From: Acidovorax sp. NCPPB 3576
Lineage (GTDB): Bacteria; Pseudomonadota; Gammaproteobacteria; Burkholderiales; Burkholderiaceae_C
Assembly (NCBI RefSeq): GCF_028473605.1
Contig: NZ_CP097267.1
Coordinates: 3,030,501 to 3,094,500, forward strand
Direction: 5' to 3'
Length of the DNA: 64,000 nt
Part shown: positions 57,212 to 64,000 of the stretch, one piece after another
How positions within the stretch are numbered: position 1 is the first letter of the stretch
Layout: each line of letters opens with the position of its first letter
Program-made: the position numbers and the translations under genes
Notes under the pieces: generated by a model
The model's database searches: none
What the model was told of the DNA's origin: nothing
The model's input: the letters and a program-made list of their open reading frames with translations, nothing else

Positions 57212-59023
57212 ATGAGTTCCCCAGCCCCCCTCGACCCCTCCCCCAGCGCCGCGGCCAAGCCCAGCAATTTTCTTCGCCAGATCATCGAGAGCGATCTCGC
57301 CAAGGGCACACATGCCCAGGCGCGCTGGGGCGGCACCCCCGGCGATGCGGCCCACCACGCCGCGGGCCAGCCCGACCCGGCCAAGATCCGAACGCGCTTT
57401 CCCCCCGAGCCCAACGGCTATCTGCACGTCGGCCATGCCAAGAGCATCTGCCTGAATTTCGGGCTGGCCGCCGACTACGGCGGCGTTTGCCACCTGCGCT
57501 TCGACGACACCAACCCGGAGAAGGAAGACCAGGAATACGTGGACGCCATCATCGACGCCGTGCATTGGCTCGGTTTCGACTGGCAGGCCAGCGGCGACGG
57601 CAAAGACCACCTGTACTACGCCAGCAACTATTTCGACTTCATGTACCGCGCGGCCGAGTACCTGATCGAAAACGGCAAAGCCTACGTGGACGAGCAGACC
57701 CCCGACGAGATGCGCGCCAACCGCGGCGACTTCGGCAAGCCCGGCGTGGACAGCCCCTTCCGCAGCCGCACCGTGGCCGAAAACCTCGCGCGCTTTCGCG
57801 AAATGCGCGAGGGCAAGCTGCCCGACGGGGCCGCCGTGCTGCGCGCGAAGATCGACATGGCCTCGCCCAACATCAACCTGCGCGACCCGGCCATCTATCG
57901 CATCAAGCACGCCGAGCATCACAACACCGGCAACCAGTGGTGCATCTACCCCATGTACACCTTCGCGCACCCCATCGAGGACGCGCTGGAACACATCACC
58001 CACAGCATCTGCACGCTGGAATTCGAAGACCAGCGCCCCTTCTACGACTGGCTGATGGACCGCCTCGTCGAAGGTGGCCTCATCGCCGCGCCGCAGCCGC
58101 GCCAGTACGAGTTCGCGCGCCTGAACCTCACCTACGTGGTCACCAGCAAGCGCAAGCTCAAGCACCTGGTGGACAACGGCATCGTGACCGGCTGGGACGA
58201 TCCCCGCATGCCCACCATCGTCGGTCTGCGCCGCCGGGGCTACACGCCCGAGTCGATCCGCCTGTTCTGCGACCGCATCGGCGTGACCAAGGACTACAGC
58301 TGGATCGACTACAGCACGCTGGAAGGCTGCCTGCGCGAAGACCTGGAAACCAAGGCCCACCGCGGCATGGCCGTGCTCAACCCCGTCAAGCTGGTGCTGA
58401 CCAACTGGGACGAAGTGATGGGCGCCGGCCACCTGGAACCCTGCACCCTGCCCGCCCTGCCCCACCCGCCCGAAGGCACCGAATCGCCCGTGCGCCATTT
58501 CACGATCGGCAAGGAGGTGTGGATCGAGCGCGAAGACTTCGAGGAAGTGCCACCCAAGGGCTACAAGCGCCTGTTCCCCGGCAACAAGGTGCGCCTGAAG
58601 GGCGGCTACGTGATCGAATGCACGGGCTGCAACAAAGGCGCGGACGGCCAGATCACCGAAGTGCTGGCCACCGTGGTGCCCGACACCAAGAGCGGCACCC
58701 CCGGCGCCGACACCGTGAAGGTGAAGGCCGCCATCACCTGGGTCGGCGTGGCCGATGGCGTGCAGGCGCAGGTGCGCATGTACGACCGGCTGTTCACCGA
58801 TGCGCAGCCGGATGCCGGCGGGAAAGACTTTCTCACGCTGCTGAACCCGGACAGCCTGAAGGTCGTGACGGCCATCGTGGAGCCCTCTTTGGCGAATGCG
58901 AAGCCGAACGACCGTTTTCAATTCGAAAGATTTGGTTATTTTGTAGCTGATACCAAACTTCATTCGTTGAAGCAACCTGTCTTTAATCGAATTGCAGGAT
59001 TGAAAGATAGCTGGGGACGATAG
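57212..59023 (+). CDS. glnS: Glutaminyl-tRNA synthetase
   Basis: A 603-residue class Ic synthetase that charges tRNA-Gln. The HIGH-type motif is HVGH at 72-75 (PPEPNGYLHVGHAKS), the KMSKS-equivalent is TSKRKL at about 310-315, and the C-terminal beta-barrels that read the anticodon are present. The last ~40 codons (from about 58905) switch sharply to AT-rich codons (TTT, GAA, AAA, TTG) while still coding a plausible GlnRS end (FERFGYFVAD...FNRIAGLKDSWG). This points to recombination at the gene's 3' end with the AT-rich cassette that follows. Confidence 0.95.
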   Translation: MSSPAPLDPSPSAAAKPSNFLRQIIESDLAKGTHAQARWGGTPGDAAHHAAGQPDPAKIRTRFPPEPNGYLHVGHAKSICLNFGLAADYGGVCHLRFDDTNPEKEDQEYVDAIIDAVHWLGFDWQASGDGKDHLYYASNYFDFMYRAAEYLIENGKAYVDEQTPDEMRANRGDFGKPGVDSPFRSRTVAENLARFREMREGKLPDGAAVLRAKIDMASPNINLRDPAIYRIKHAEHHNTGNQWCIYPMYTFAHPIEDALEHITHSICTLEFEDQRPFYDWLMDRLVEGGLIAAPQPRQYEFARLNLTYVVTSKRKLKHLVDNGIVTGWDDPRMPTIVGLRRRGYTPESIRLFCDRIGVTKDYSWIDYSTLEGCLREDLETKAHRGMAVLNPVKLVLTNWDEVMGAGHLEPCTLPALPHPPEGTESPVRHFTIGKEVWIEREDFEEVPPKGYKRLFPGNKVRLKGGYVIECTGCNKGADGQITEVLATVVPDTKSGTPGADTVKVKAAITWVGVADGVQAQVRMYDRLFTDAQPDAGGKDFLTLLNPDSLKVVTAIVEPSLANAKPNDRFQFERFGYFVADTKLHSLKQPVFNRIAGLKDSWGR

Positions 59024-59059
59024 TTCACTTTTCTCAAATCTCTAATATTAAATTCAACT

Positions 59060-60127
59060 ATGAGCAGCGATAAAGAAGACGAGTTTAGTGGCGACCTCCC
59101 CGATATGCACCCTCCAAAAGATGTGGTGGCATTCAACGAATTAAGGTCATGCGCAGATTTGTATCGACTTTACAAAGAAGGCACATTGGAGATTCAGCCA
59201 GACTTCCAAAGAGAGGTAGTCTGGAAACTGCCAGAGCAAACCGTCTTCATTGATTCTCTCATAAAGCAGTTGCCAATTCCTAGCATGTGCTTTAGCTTAG
59301 ACTTCAACACGCAAAAATGGCAAGTAGTTGATGGCCTTCAAAGAATGACCAGTATTGTCAATTTTCTTGACGACCAAAAGGAGTGGAGACTTTCACGAAG
59401 AAAGGATATTCATTCAAAAATTTCCGGTAGAACAAACTTTGACATTAGAGATGGAAATCAAGATACAGCCATTCTCTACAAAAAAATACAAAACTTAAGC
59501 CTCCCAATTACCGTAATTAGATGCGATTTAAAAAAATCAGAGCACGCAGAATATCTATTTACGATCTTTCACAGACTAAATTCCGGCGGATCACGACTTA
59601 ACCATCAAGAAATACGCAATTGTATTTATTCCGGCGAATTTAATGATTTATTAAAAGATTTAGATAAATCAGCGAAATGGAAATTAATAAAAAATCTTCT
59701 TCCAGGAAAAGGAAGCCGATTTAGATCACTAGAATTAATCCTACGGTTTTTCGCTTTGCATCAAAATCAGCATAACTACACAGGCACGATGCCAACATTT
59801 TTAAATGGCTTCATGCGTGAGCATCGGTACATTGATAAAAATAAAAAAGACGAATTTCAAAAACTGTTTAACGAGACAGTTGAGACCCTAGTCAAAGCAA
59901 CAGATAATTCTAAAGAAAAAAAATTTGGATATATTATTTTCGAAGCCGCCTTAATCGGAATTGCCCGGAACAAAGACCGTTTGAAAAAAACAAACGATGT
60001 ACTACTGGGGACGCTTTTAACAAAACTCATTAATAGTGGGGAATTGGCAACATCTACAAATGACACAAGCTCCAAAGAGTCGGTAAACGAAAGAATAACA
60101 AAAGCTCGCAGCGTTTTTGCAAACTAA
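59060..60127 (+). CDS. DUF262 (GmrSD N-terminal-like) protein
   Basis: A 355-residue protein very rich in AT codons compared with the rest of the window. It carries the DUF262 signatures: PDFQREVVW (47-55), DGLQRMTSI (91-99, the usual DGQQR-T motif) and FHRLNSGGSRLNHQEIRN (about 170-187). DUF262 is the ParB-like nucleotide-using domain of GmrS in type IV restriction, of SspE and of BrxU. There is no DUF1524 HNH nuclease domain at the C-terminus, so on its own it probably lacks that nuclease. The start is ATG 59060, with weak AT-rich leader. It is followed after two bases by the HEPN gene. Confidence 0.85.
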   Translation: MSSDKEDEFSGDLPDMHPPKDVVAFNELRSCADLYRLYKEGTLEIQPDFQREVVWKLPEQTVFIDSLIKQLPIPSMCFSLDFNTQKWQVVDGLQRMTSIVNFLDDQKEWRLSRRKDIHSKISGRTNFDIRDGNQDTAILYKKIQNLSLPITVIRCDLKKSEHAEYLFTIFHRLNSGGSRLNHQEIRNCIYSGEFNDLLKDLDKSAKWKLIKNLLPGKGSRFRSLELILRFFALHQNQHNYTGTMPTFLNGFMREHRYIDKNKKDEFQKLFNETVETLVKATDNSKEKKFGYIIFEAALIGIARNKDRLKKTNDVLLGTLLTKLINSGELATSTNDTSSKESVNERITKARSVFAN

Positions 60128-60129
60128 TT

Positions 60130-60651
60130 ATGCTTAGCGACGCAGAATTGCAGGCTTCTTTGAGTTATCACGAGAGTATATACAATTCAGCACCTCACGA
60201 TTTGCGAATTATGCTCATGAGTTCTAAATCCGCCATCTTAGAAGTGTGCGGCTGGTTAGAACAAGCAATGGATTGCATTGTGATGGAGACCGCACTAAGA
60301 TGTGCAATCTCCACCAAACGACAAGAAAAAATATCCGCGAGTTATATAAAACCAACATCTGGTTTTTCATATAAACAACATTTTGAAAAAATGATAATTT
60401 CAGTTGTTGGATATAGAATATTAGAACAAGCCGAGATTGCAGTTGGCCCTCCTATATTTCTAATGGAATCATCACTGGATTATCTTGTAAAGCTTAGAAA
60501 TCATTACGCGCACACACATTTCGACATCGCAAATCCGTATCCAAAAGGGCTATCCACAATTCCAAGCCCCACTGTGATGCGAACCCATGCCAACACCGCT
60601 TTTAACGGCCTTAATCTGATGGAGATTGAGCTAAAAGCATGTGGCTGTTAA
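60130..60651 (+). CDS. HEPN-domain protein, partner of DUF262
   Basis: A 173-residue all-helical AT-rich protein. KLRNHYAH at 121-128 gives the HEPN catalytic pattern R-x4-H (Arg123...His128), the active site of many metal-independent RNases in toxin-antitoxin and defence systems. It begins two bases after the DUF262 stop and shares its composition, so the two form an operon. It resembles MAE_28990 / RiboL-PSP-type HEPN proteins, by memory. A toxin or effector nuclease controlled by the DUF262 partner is the simplest reading. Confidence 0.75.
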   Translation: MLSDAELQASLSYHESIYNSAPHDLRIMLMSSKSAILEVCGWLEQAMDCIVMETALRCAISTKRQEKISASYIKPTSGFSYKQHFEKMIISVVGYRILEQAEIAVGPPIFLMESSLDYLVKLRNHYAHTHFDIANPYPKGLSTIPSPTVMRTHANTAFNGLNLMEIELKACGC

Positions 60652-60675
60652 TTTTTCCGCTCCACAATCGATTTT

Positions 60676-60961
60676 CATCACATGTCCGCTCTGCAACTAG
60701 GGGCTGGTGTGCAGTCCATTGCCACGCGCGAGAAACAATCTCACCTAAGCCGTATCACTCGCCGTTTACAGCGCTTTGGCCACGCTCTACGGTGGAAGCA
60801 TCACGCCCGCAGCGGCCCGTCGAGTGGCACTCAGAGCACACACTGCGTACGCGCAAGCGCATTCCGAAAAGCACCCCGACATCGACCGCCTCATGGCCTG
60901 GGCTGGTGGAACAGTCAGCTATCGCGCACGGCCAGTCCTGGCCTCCGACACGGCTACCTAA
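60676..60961 (+). pseudogene. Gene remnants after the AT-rich cassette
   Basis: Composition returns to high GC near 60690. ATG at 60682 starts MSALQLGAGVQS, which recalls the N-terminal PP-loop of PAPS-reductase-like proteins (LGAGVQST), but the frame then loses protein character. From 60752 another frame without a start until TTG 60776 reads like a helical protein end (LYGGSITPAAARRVALRAH, KHPDIDRLMAWAGG) and stops at 60961. I read them as pieces of one or two decayed genes. Confidence 0.4.
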
Positions 60962-61012
60962 AAACACTCTGGGGGACGTCACTCGATACGTCCAAGCGAT
61001 AAAAAGGCCGTC

Positions 61013-61022
61013 CCCCCCCCCC
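61013..61022. repeat. Ten-base poly-C tract
   Basis: Ten consecutive C about 110 bp before the lipoprotein hydrolase gene. A 6-bp inverted repeat GGACGT/ACGTCC (60975-60994) lies just before it. Such tracts slip in replication and may vary promoter spacing. Confidence 0.6.
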
Positions 61023-61134
61023 TCCACGGTGGCGTGGTCTCCGACGGCCAATGGCCTCGGCCCCACCATTAATTCGCCGCAGATGCCATTCGCATCTGCT
61101 TCAGCCGATAAAGCCGGACCCACTGGAGGCTCGA

Positions 61135-62031
61135 TTGAGACACCCCTACCTTTACTGGGCCAGCGTGGCATGGAAAGCCACCGGCATCCTGGCGCTGGCA
61201 GCCTGGCTGAGCGGCTGCTCTGCCGTCGGCACGCTCAACACAGTCACCTCCAAGGGCAGCCACACCGTGCACAACGGCGTGGCCTACGGCAACCTGCCAC
61301 GCCAGCGGTTGGACGTGTACCAGCCCAAGGCTGCAGCGCCCGCGGCCGGTTGGCCGGTGGCTGTGTTTTTCTACGGGGGCTCGTGGAACAGCGGCGAGCG
61401 CGCAGACTACCTGTTCGTCGGCGAGGCCCTTGCGGCGCGGGGTGTGCTCACTTTGGTGACGGACTACCGGCTCTACCCCGACGTGCGCTACCCCGAGTTC
61501 CTGAACGACAGCGCGCTCGCAGTCGCCTATGCGCTCGACCACGCGGCGCAGTGGGGCGGCAACCCGAAGCGGGTGTTCGCCATGGGCCACAGCGCGGGCG
61601 GCTACAACGCGGCCATGATTGCGCTCGACTCGCGATGGTTAGAGCCAACGGGCCACGCGCCGAGCGAACTGGCCGGGTGGATCGGGCTGGCGGGCCCCTA
61701 TGACTTCTTCCCGACCGACAACCCGGATGCGCAACCGGTGTTCTTCCACCCCAACTACCCGACCAAGGCCCAGCCCATCGAGTTCGCGCACGCGGCAGCA
61801 CCGCGCACTTTTCTCGCCGCGCCGGTCAACGACAAGCTGGTCAGCCCCGAACGCAGCACGCAACAGCTCGCGTCCAAGCTGCAGGCCGCTAGCGTGCCGG
61901 TCACGCTGAAGTCATATCCACGGGCCAGCCACACGACTCTGATCGGCGGTTTCGCATGGCCGCTGCGGTGGATTGCACCGGTGTTAGACGATGTGGAGGC
62001 GTTCATTCAGGCGGCACCGCCGGCTCGGTAG
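61135..62031 (+). CDS. Lipoprotein alpha/beta hydrolase (esterase)
   Basis: A 298-residue predicted lipoprotein: signal sequence with lipobox LSGC (Cys28), then an alpha/beta-hydrolase of the BD-FAE/acetyl-esterase type. FFYGGSWNSG (78-87) is the oxyanion motif, Ser153 in GHSAGG the nucleophile, and catalytic Asp and His lie near 245 (VNDKLV) and 275 (YPRASHTT). It should act in the periplasm or outer membrane. The start is TTG 61135 with GGAGG five bases upstream; an earlier in-frame start at 61051 has no such site. Confidence 0.83.
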   Translation: MRHPYLYWASVAWKATGILALAAWLSGCSAVGTLNTVTSKGSHTVHNGVAYGNLPRQRLDVYQPKAAAPAAGWPVAVFFYGGSWNSGERADYLFVGEALAARGVLTLVTDYRLYPDVRYPEFLNDSALAVAYALDHAAQWGGNPKRVFAMGHSAGGYNAAMIALDSRWLEPTGHAPSELAGWIGLAGPYDFFPTDNPDAQPVFFHPNYPTKAQPIEFAHAAAPRTFLAAPVNDKLVSPERSTQQLASKLQAASVPVTLKSYPRASHTTLIGGFAWPLRWIAPVLDDVEAFIQAAPPAR

Positions 62032-62060
62032 CTATGCCTCTACGGTTTGCACCGCCCTTT

Positions 62061-62546
62061 TCAGCGGGCCGGGGAATCACTCGAGAAACGATCATCGCTC
62101 CCGTCTTGCACCAGCATCCAAGAACGGTCCCAGAACGGCGTTTTGCGCTTGACGGGGTATTTGTGCCTCAGCCACCGAGGGGTTTGAAGAACAGTCACTG
62201 ACCAACGCTTTCCATCGTCGAAAAAAGAAAAAACGATGGCTTGGTCTGCTTGGGTGACCTGCGGGTTTTTAAAGATGCCCGGGGTGTAGTCGGCAGAGAT
62301 TTCCAGCGAATCCTCGATATGCAAGGCTGGATTCAGCCAATGGATGAAAAGCGCCTCTTCCTGCGGATTGCCTTCCGTCGTGAAAACCAGATATCCGCGT
62401 TCGTCTTCGAACTGCGCTTCCAGAACCCCGCCTTGCAGTTCGACCGTGCGTGCGCTGGGCGCATGCATTAACACGAGGGCTGGCGCTTCTTTTTCAGCCG
62501 GGCGGCGATGTTCCAACTGAAAAGCCTGCGACGGTCGGAGCGCCAT
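62061..62546 (-). CDS. Putative immunity/partner protein
   Basis: A 161-residue soluble protein of unknown family with a probable beta-rich fold (VELQGGVLEAQFEDERGYL, FIHWLNPALHIED) and an aromatic C-terminal part (WDRSWMLVQDG). Its ATG at 62546 overlaps the stop of the upstream glycine-zipper gene by one base (TGATG), the arrangement typical of toxin-immunity pairs. No signal peptide. I do not recognise the family; its role as immunity is inference from context. Confidence 0.68.
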   Translation of the reverse strand: MALRPSQAFQLEHRRPAEKEAPALVLMHAPSARTVELQGGVLEAQFEDERGYLVFTTEGNPQEEALFIHWLNPALHIEDSLEISADYTPGIFKNPQVTQADQAIVFSFFDDGKRWSVTVLQTPRWLRHKYPVKRKTPFWDRSWMLVQDGSDDRFSSDSPAR

Positions 62547-63250
62547 CAGAAAATCCATCCAAACGAAAGATCGGCCCCCAGCGCACCCAAGGCACCGCCG
62601 ACGAACACGCCCACCGTGACACAGACAGGCGCTCCCGGGCCACATGCCAGTCCAGCGAGCGCGCCGCCAGCGGCCCCGCCTGCAAACCCGCCACCGATGA
62701 CCACGCCTTCACGTGCGAAGGCCTTGCCTTTGTCTTCGGCCGAAGCGATGTTGTAGATGGCGGCACCGACCGAGACGAACACCAATGCCCGACCCAATGC
62801 GGTGTAACGCATGGCCGCCGCATTGACGGAAGGCCACTGGCGCCCTGCGCTGTCGATGATTTCCAGATACACGAGGTTCTGTTGATTGGACGCCAGTGAG
62901 GTGAACGGCTTTCCGAATTTGTCTTTGGCGTACTTTTCGGTCAGGTCGGCCAAGCTCAGGCCCACCTTCTTTAGATTGATCGCTTTGGCGCGGCCGATAT
63001 CGGTGGATCGCAGTCGCTGGGCTTCAAGAATGTCGTTACGAATGGATTGAACCTGCCGGGCCGCATCGTCGGGCGAAAGTGCTCCTGATGCCACCCGGGC
63101 GCGGTACTCCTGCGCCAATTGGCGGGTTTGCTCGATGTAACTCTGCCGCACTTTTCCGTCTTGAATAAAACGCTGGGCGAAGTTGGCTGTGACGGATTCC
63201 AACTGAGAAATCGATCCCTCAAGCGCTGTTCTGTCATACACGTCATTCAT
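62546..63250 (-). CDS. Putative membrane toxin / T6SS-like effector with glycine zipper
   Basis: A 234-residue protein: a charged helical N-terminal two-thirds (residues 1-145, probable coiled coil 20-110), one membrane helix (153-168, ALVFVSVGAAIYNIA), then a glycine-zipper pair (182-225, GVVIGGGFAGGAAGGALAG and VGVFVGGALGALG). Such tails occur in membrane-inserting toxins and some type VI effectors. An almost ideal ribosome-binding site (GGGAGGTGATCC) lies before the ATG. No PAAR, Hcp or VgrG gene is in view, so secretion by T6SS is a guess. Confidence 0.68.
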   Translation of the reverse strand: MNDVYDRTALEGSISQLESVTANFAQRFIQDGKVRQSYIEQTRQLAQEYRARVASGALSPDDAARQVQSIRNDILEAQRLRSTDIGRAKAINLKKVGLSLADLTEKYAKDKFGKPFTSLASNQQNLVYLEIIDSAGRQWPSVNAAAMRYTALGRALVFVSVGAAIYNIASAEDKGKAFAREGVVIGGGFAGGAAGGALAGLACGPGAPVCVTVGVFVGGALGALGADLSFGWIF

Positions 63251-63348
63251 GGATCACCTCCCTTGCAACTTGCTTAATTGTCACGCAGTGTACTCAAGCC
63301 CAAGATGCAACGCCCGAGGAATGGCGTTGTTTATCTGCACCACGCAGC

Positions 63349-64000
63349 CTACAGCTGTGTCTCCAGCAAACTCGCCACCCGCTCCGCCAGCTTCTCCTTC
63401 ATCGGCCGATCCAGCCAGTCCTGATACGTCACCCGCCGCGACCGCTTCAGGTCGTCCTCGAACACCACCGTCTGCCGCTGCGCGAAGGGTGCGTCGTACA
63501 CGTTCAGGTTGGCCTCGTCGTTCAGGCGGAACGAGCGGTTGTCGAAGTTGGTGGAGCCCACCGACACCATGAGCTGGTCCACGATCATGACCTTGCAGTG
63601 GTACATGGTGGGCTCGTACTCGTAGATCTCGGCGCCGGCCTGCAGCAGTTCGCCCCAGGTGGCGCGGGAGGCGGCCTTGACGGTTTCGGTGTCGGTGTGT
63701 TCGCCGGGCGTGATGAGCCGGATGCGCACGCCGCGCGCCAGGGCGTCCAGCATCAGCTGCCGGGTCAGGTCGTCGGGCACGAAGTAGGCCACCGACAGGT
63801 CCAGGCTGCGCTCGGCCGAAGTGATGGCCAGGTGGTACATGAGCTGCATGCTCTCGCTGCCGCTGGAGGGCGAGCTGGAGAACATCTGCGCCTTCTGCGT
63901 GCCGCTCTGGGCGATGGCGGGAAAGTATGCCTCGCCGTGCATCACCTTGCCGGTCACCTTGAGCCAGTTGTCCAGGAAGGTGGCCTGCATCTGCGCGACC
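63349..64000 (-). CDS. clsB: Cardiolipin synthase, C-terminal part (runs off window)
   Basis: About 217 residues of the second half of a phospholipase D-like cardiolipin synthase; the frame continues past the right edge. The HKD motif is complete: YHCKVMIVDQLMVSVGSTNFDNRS. It condenses phosphatidylglycerol or phosphatidylethanolamine to cardiolipin in the inner membrane. The SSSPSSGSES stretch and general pattern suit the ClsB/ClsC-like group more than ClsA; the exact subtype is uncertain. Confidence 0.88.
   Translation of the reverse strand, partial: VAQMQATFLDNWLKVTGKVMHGEAYFPAIAQSGTQKAQMFSSSPSSGSESMQLMYHLAITSAERSLDLSVAYFVPDDLTRQLMLDALARGVRIRLITPGEHTDTETVKAASRATWGELLQAGAEIYEYEPTMYHCKVMIVDQLMVSVGSTNFDNRSFRLNDEANLNVYDAPFAQRQTVVFEDDLKRSRRVTYQDWLDRPMKEKLAERVASLLETQL

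Overview
The window is high-GC chromosomal DNA from a betaproteobacterium of the Comamonadaceae, most likely Acidovorax or Paracidovorax. This rests on gene content and order (rnr beside tRNA-Leu, glyA-nrdR, aroC, cysS-DNA glycosylase-accA-tilS, tctCBA with tctDE), on protein sequences, and on a short palindromic repeat between genes that I associate with that family. No 16S gene or database search was available, so the genus is an inference.

Layout. 1-4,254: end of a glycogen synthase gene, a small unknown gene, an SDR oxidoreductase, RNase R and two near-identical tRNA-Leu(CAG) genes. 4,433-11,173: a DUF349 protein and a very large DUF748/AsmA-like envelope protein. 11,250-14,823: a gene-free stretch with hairpins and a palindrome, a lytic transglycosylase, a ZTP-type riboswitch, glyA and nrdR. 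15,040-21,352: an EF-hand-like membrane protein, chorismate synthase, a CBS protein, a homoserine sulfhydrylase and an alpha/beta hydrolase. 21,362-28,439: a repeat lipoprotein, a DUF3396 (type VI immunity-like) protein, a HAD phosphatase, ferrochelatase and a 3-hydroxybutyrate oligomer hydrolase. 28,588-32,507: a Fur-box-preceded iron-uptake cluster. 32,497-38,353: tricarboxylate transporter TctCBA, its two-component system and Hsp15. 38,354-40,840: lower-GC accessory DNA with small unknown genes. 40,863-46,562: tRNA-Ser, lysC, tilS, accA, a DNA glycosylase and cysS. 46,776-52,073: TPR protein, L,D-transpeptidase, two cyclophilins, LpxH and MtfA. 52,158-57,044: small enzymes, ArfB, AroQ and a Pro/Tyr-rich secreted protein. 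57,212-64,000: glnS, an AT-rich two-gene cassette (DUF262 + HEPN) directly at its 3' end, gene remnants, a lipoprotein esterase, a candidate toxin/immunity pair and a truncated cardiolipin synthase gene.

The backbone genes are ordinary housekeeping genes. The most interesting accessory parts are the DUF262-HEPN cassette with a composition break inside the last codons of glnS; a glycine-zipper protein coupled to a small partner (62,061-63,250) that looks like a membrane toxin with immunity; and a dispersed ~50-60 bp repeat whose copies lie between genes and also, in frame, within tctD, tilS and the start of the DNA glycosylase gene.

Many start codons were reset by ribosome-binding sites, including TTG starts for rnr, accA and the lipoprotein hydrolase, and GTG starts for the DUF748 protein, the glycosylase, lpxH and aroQ.
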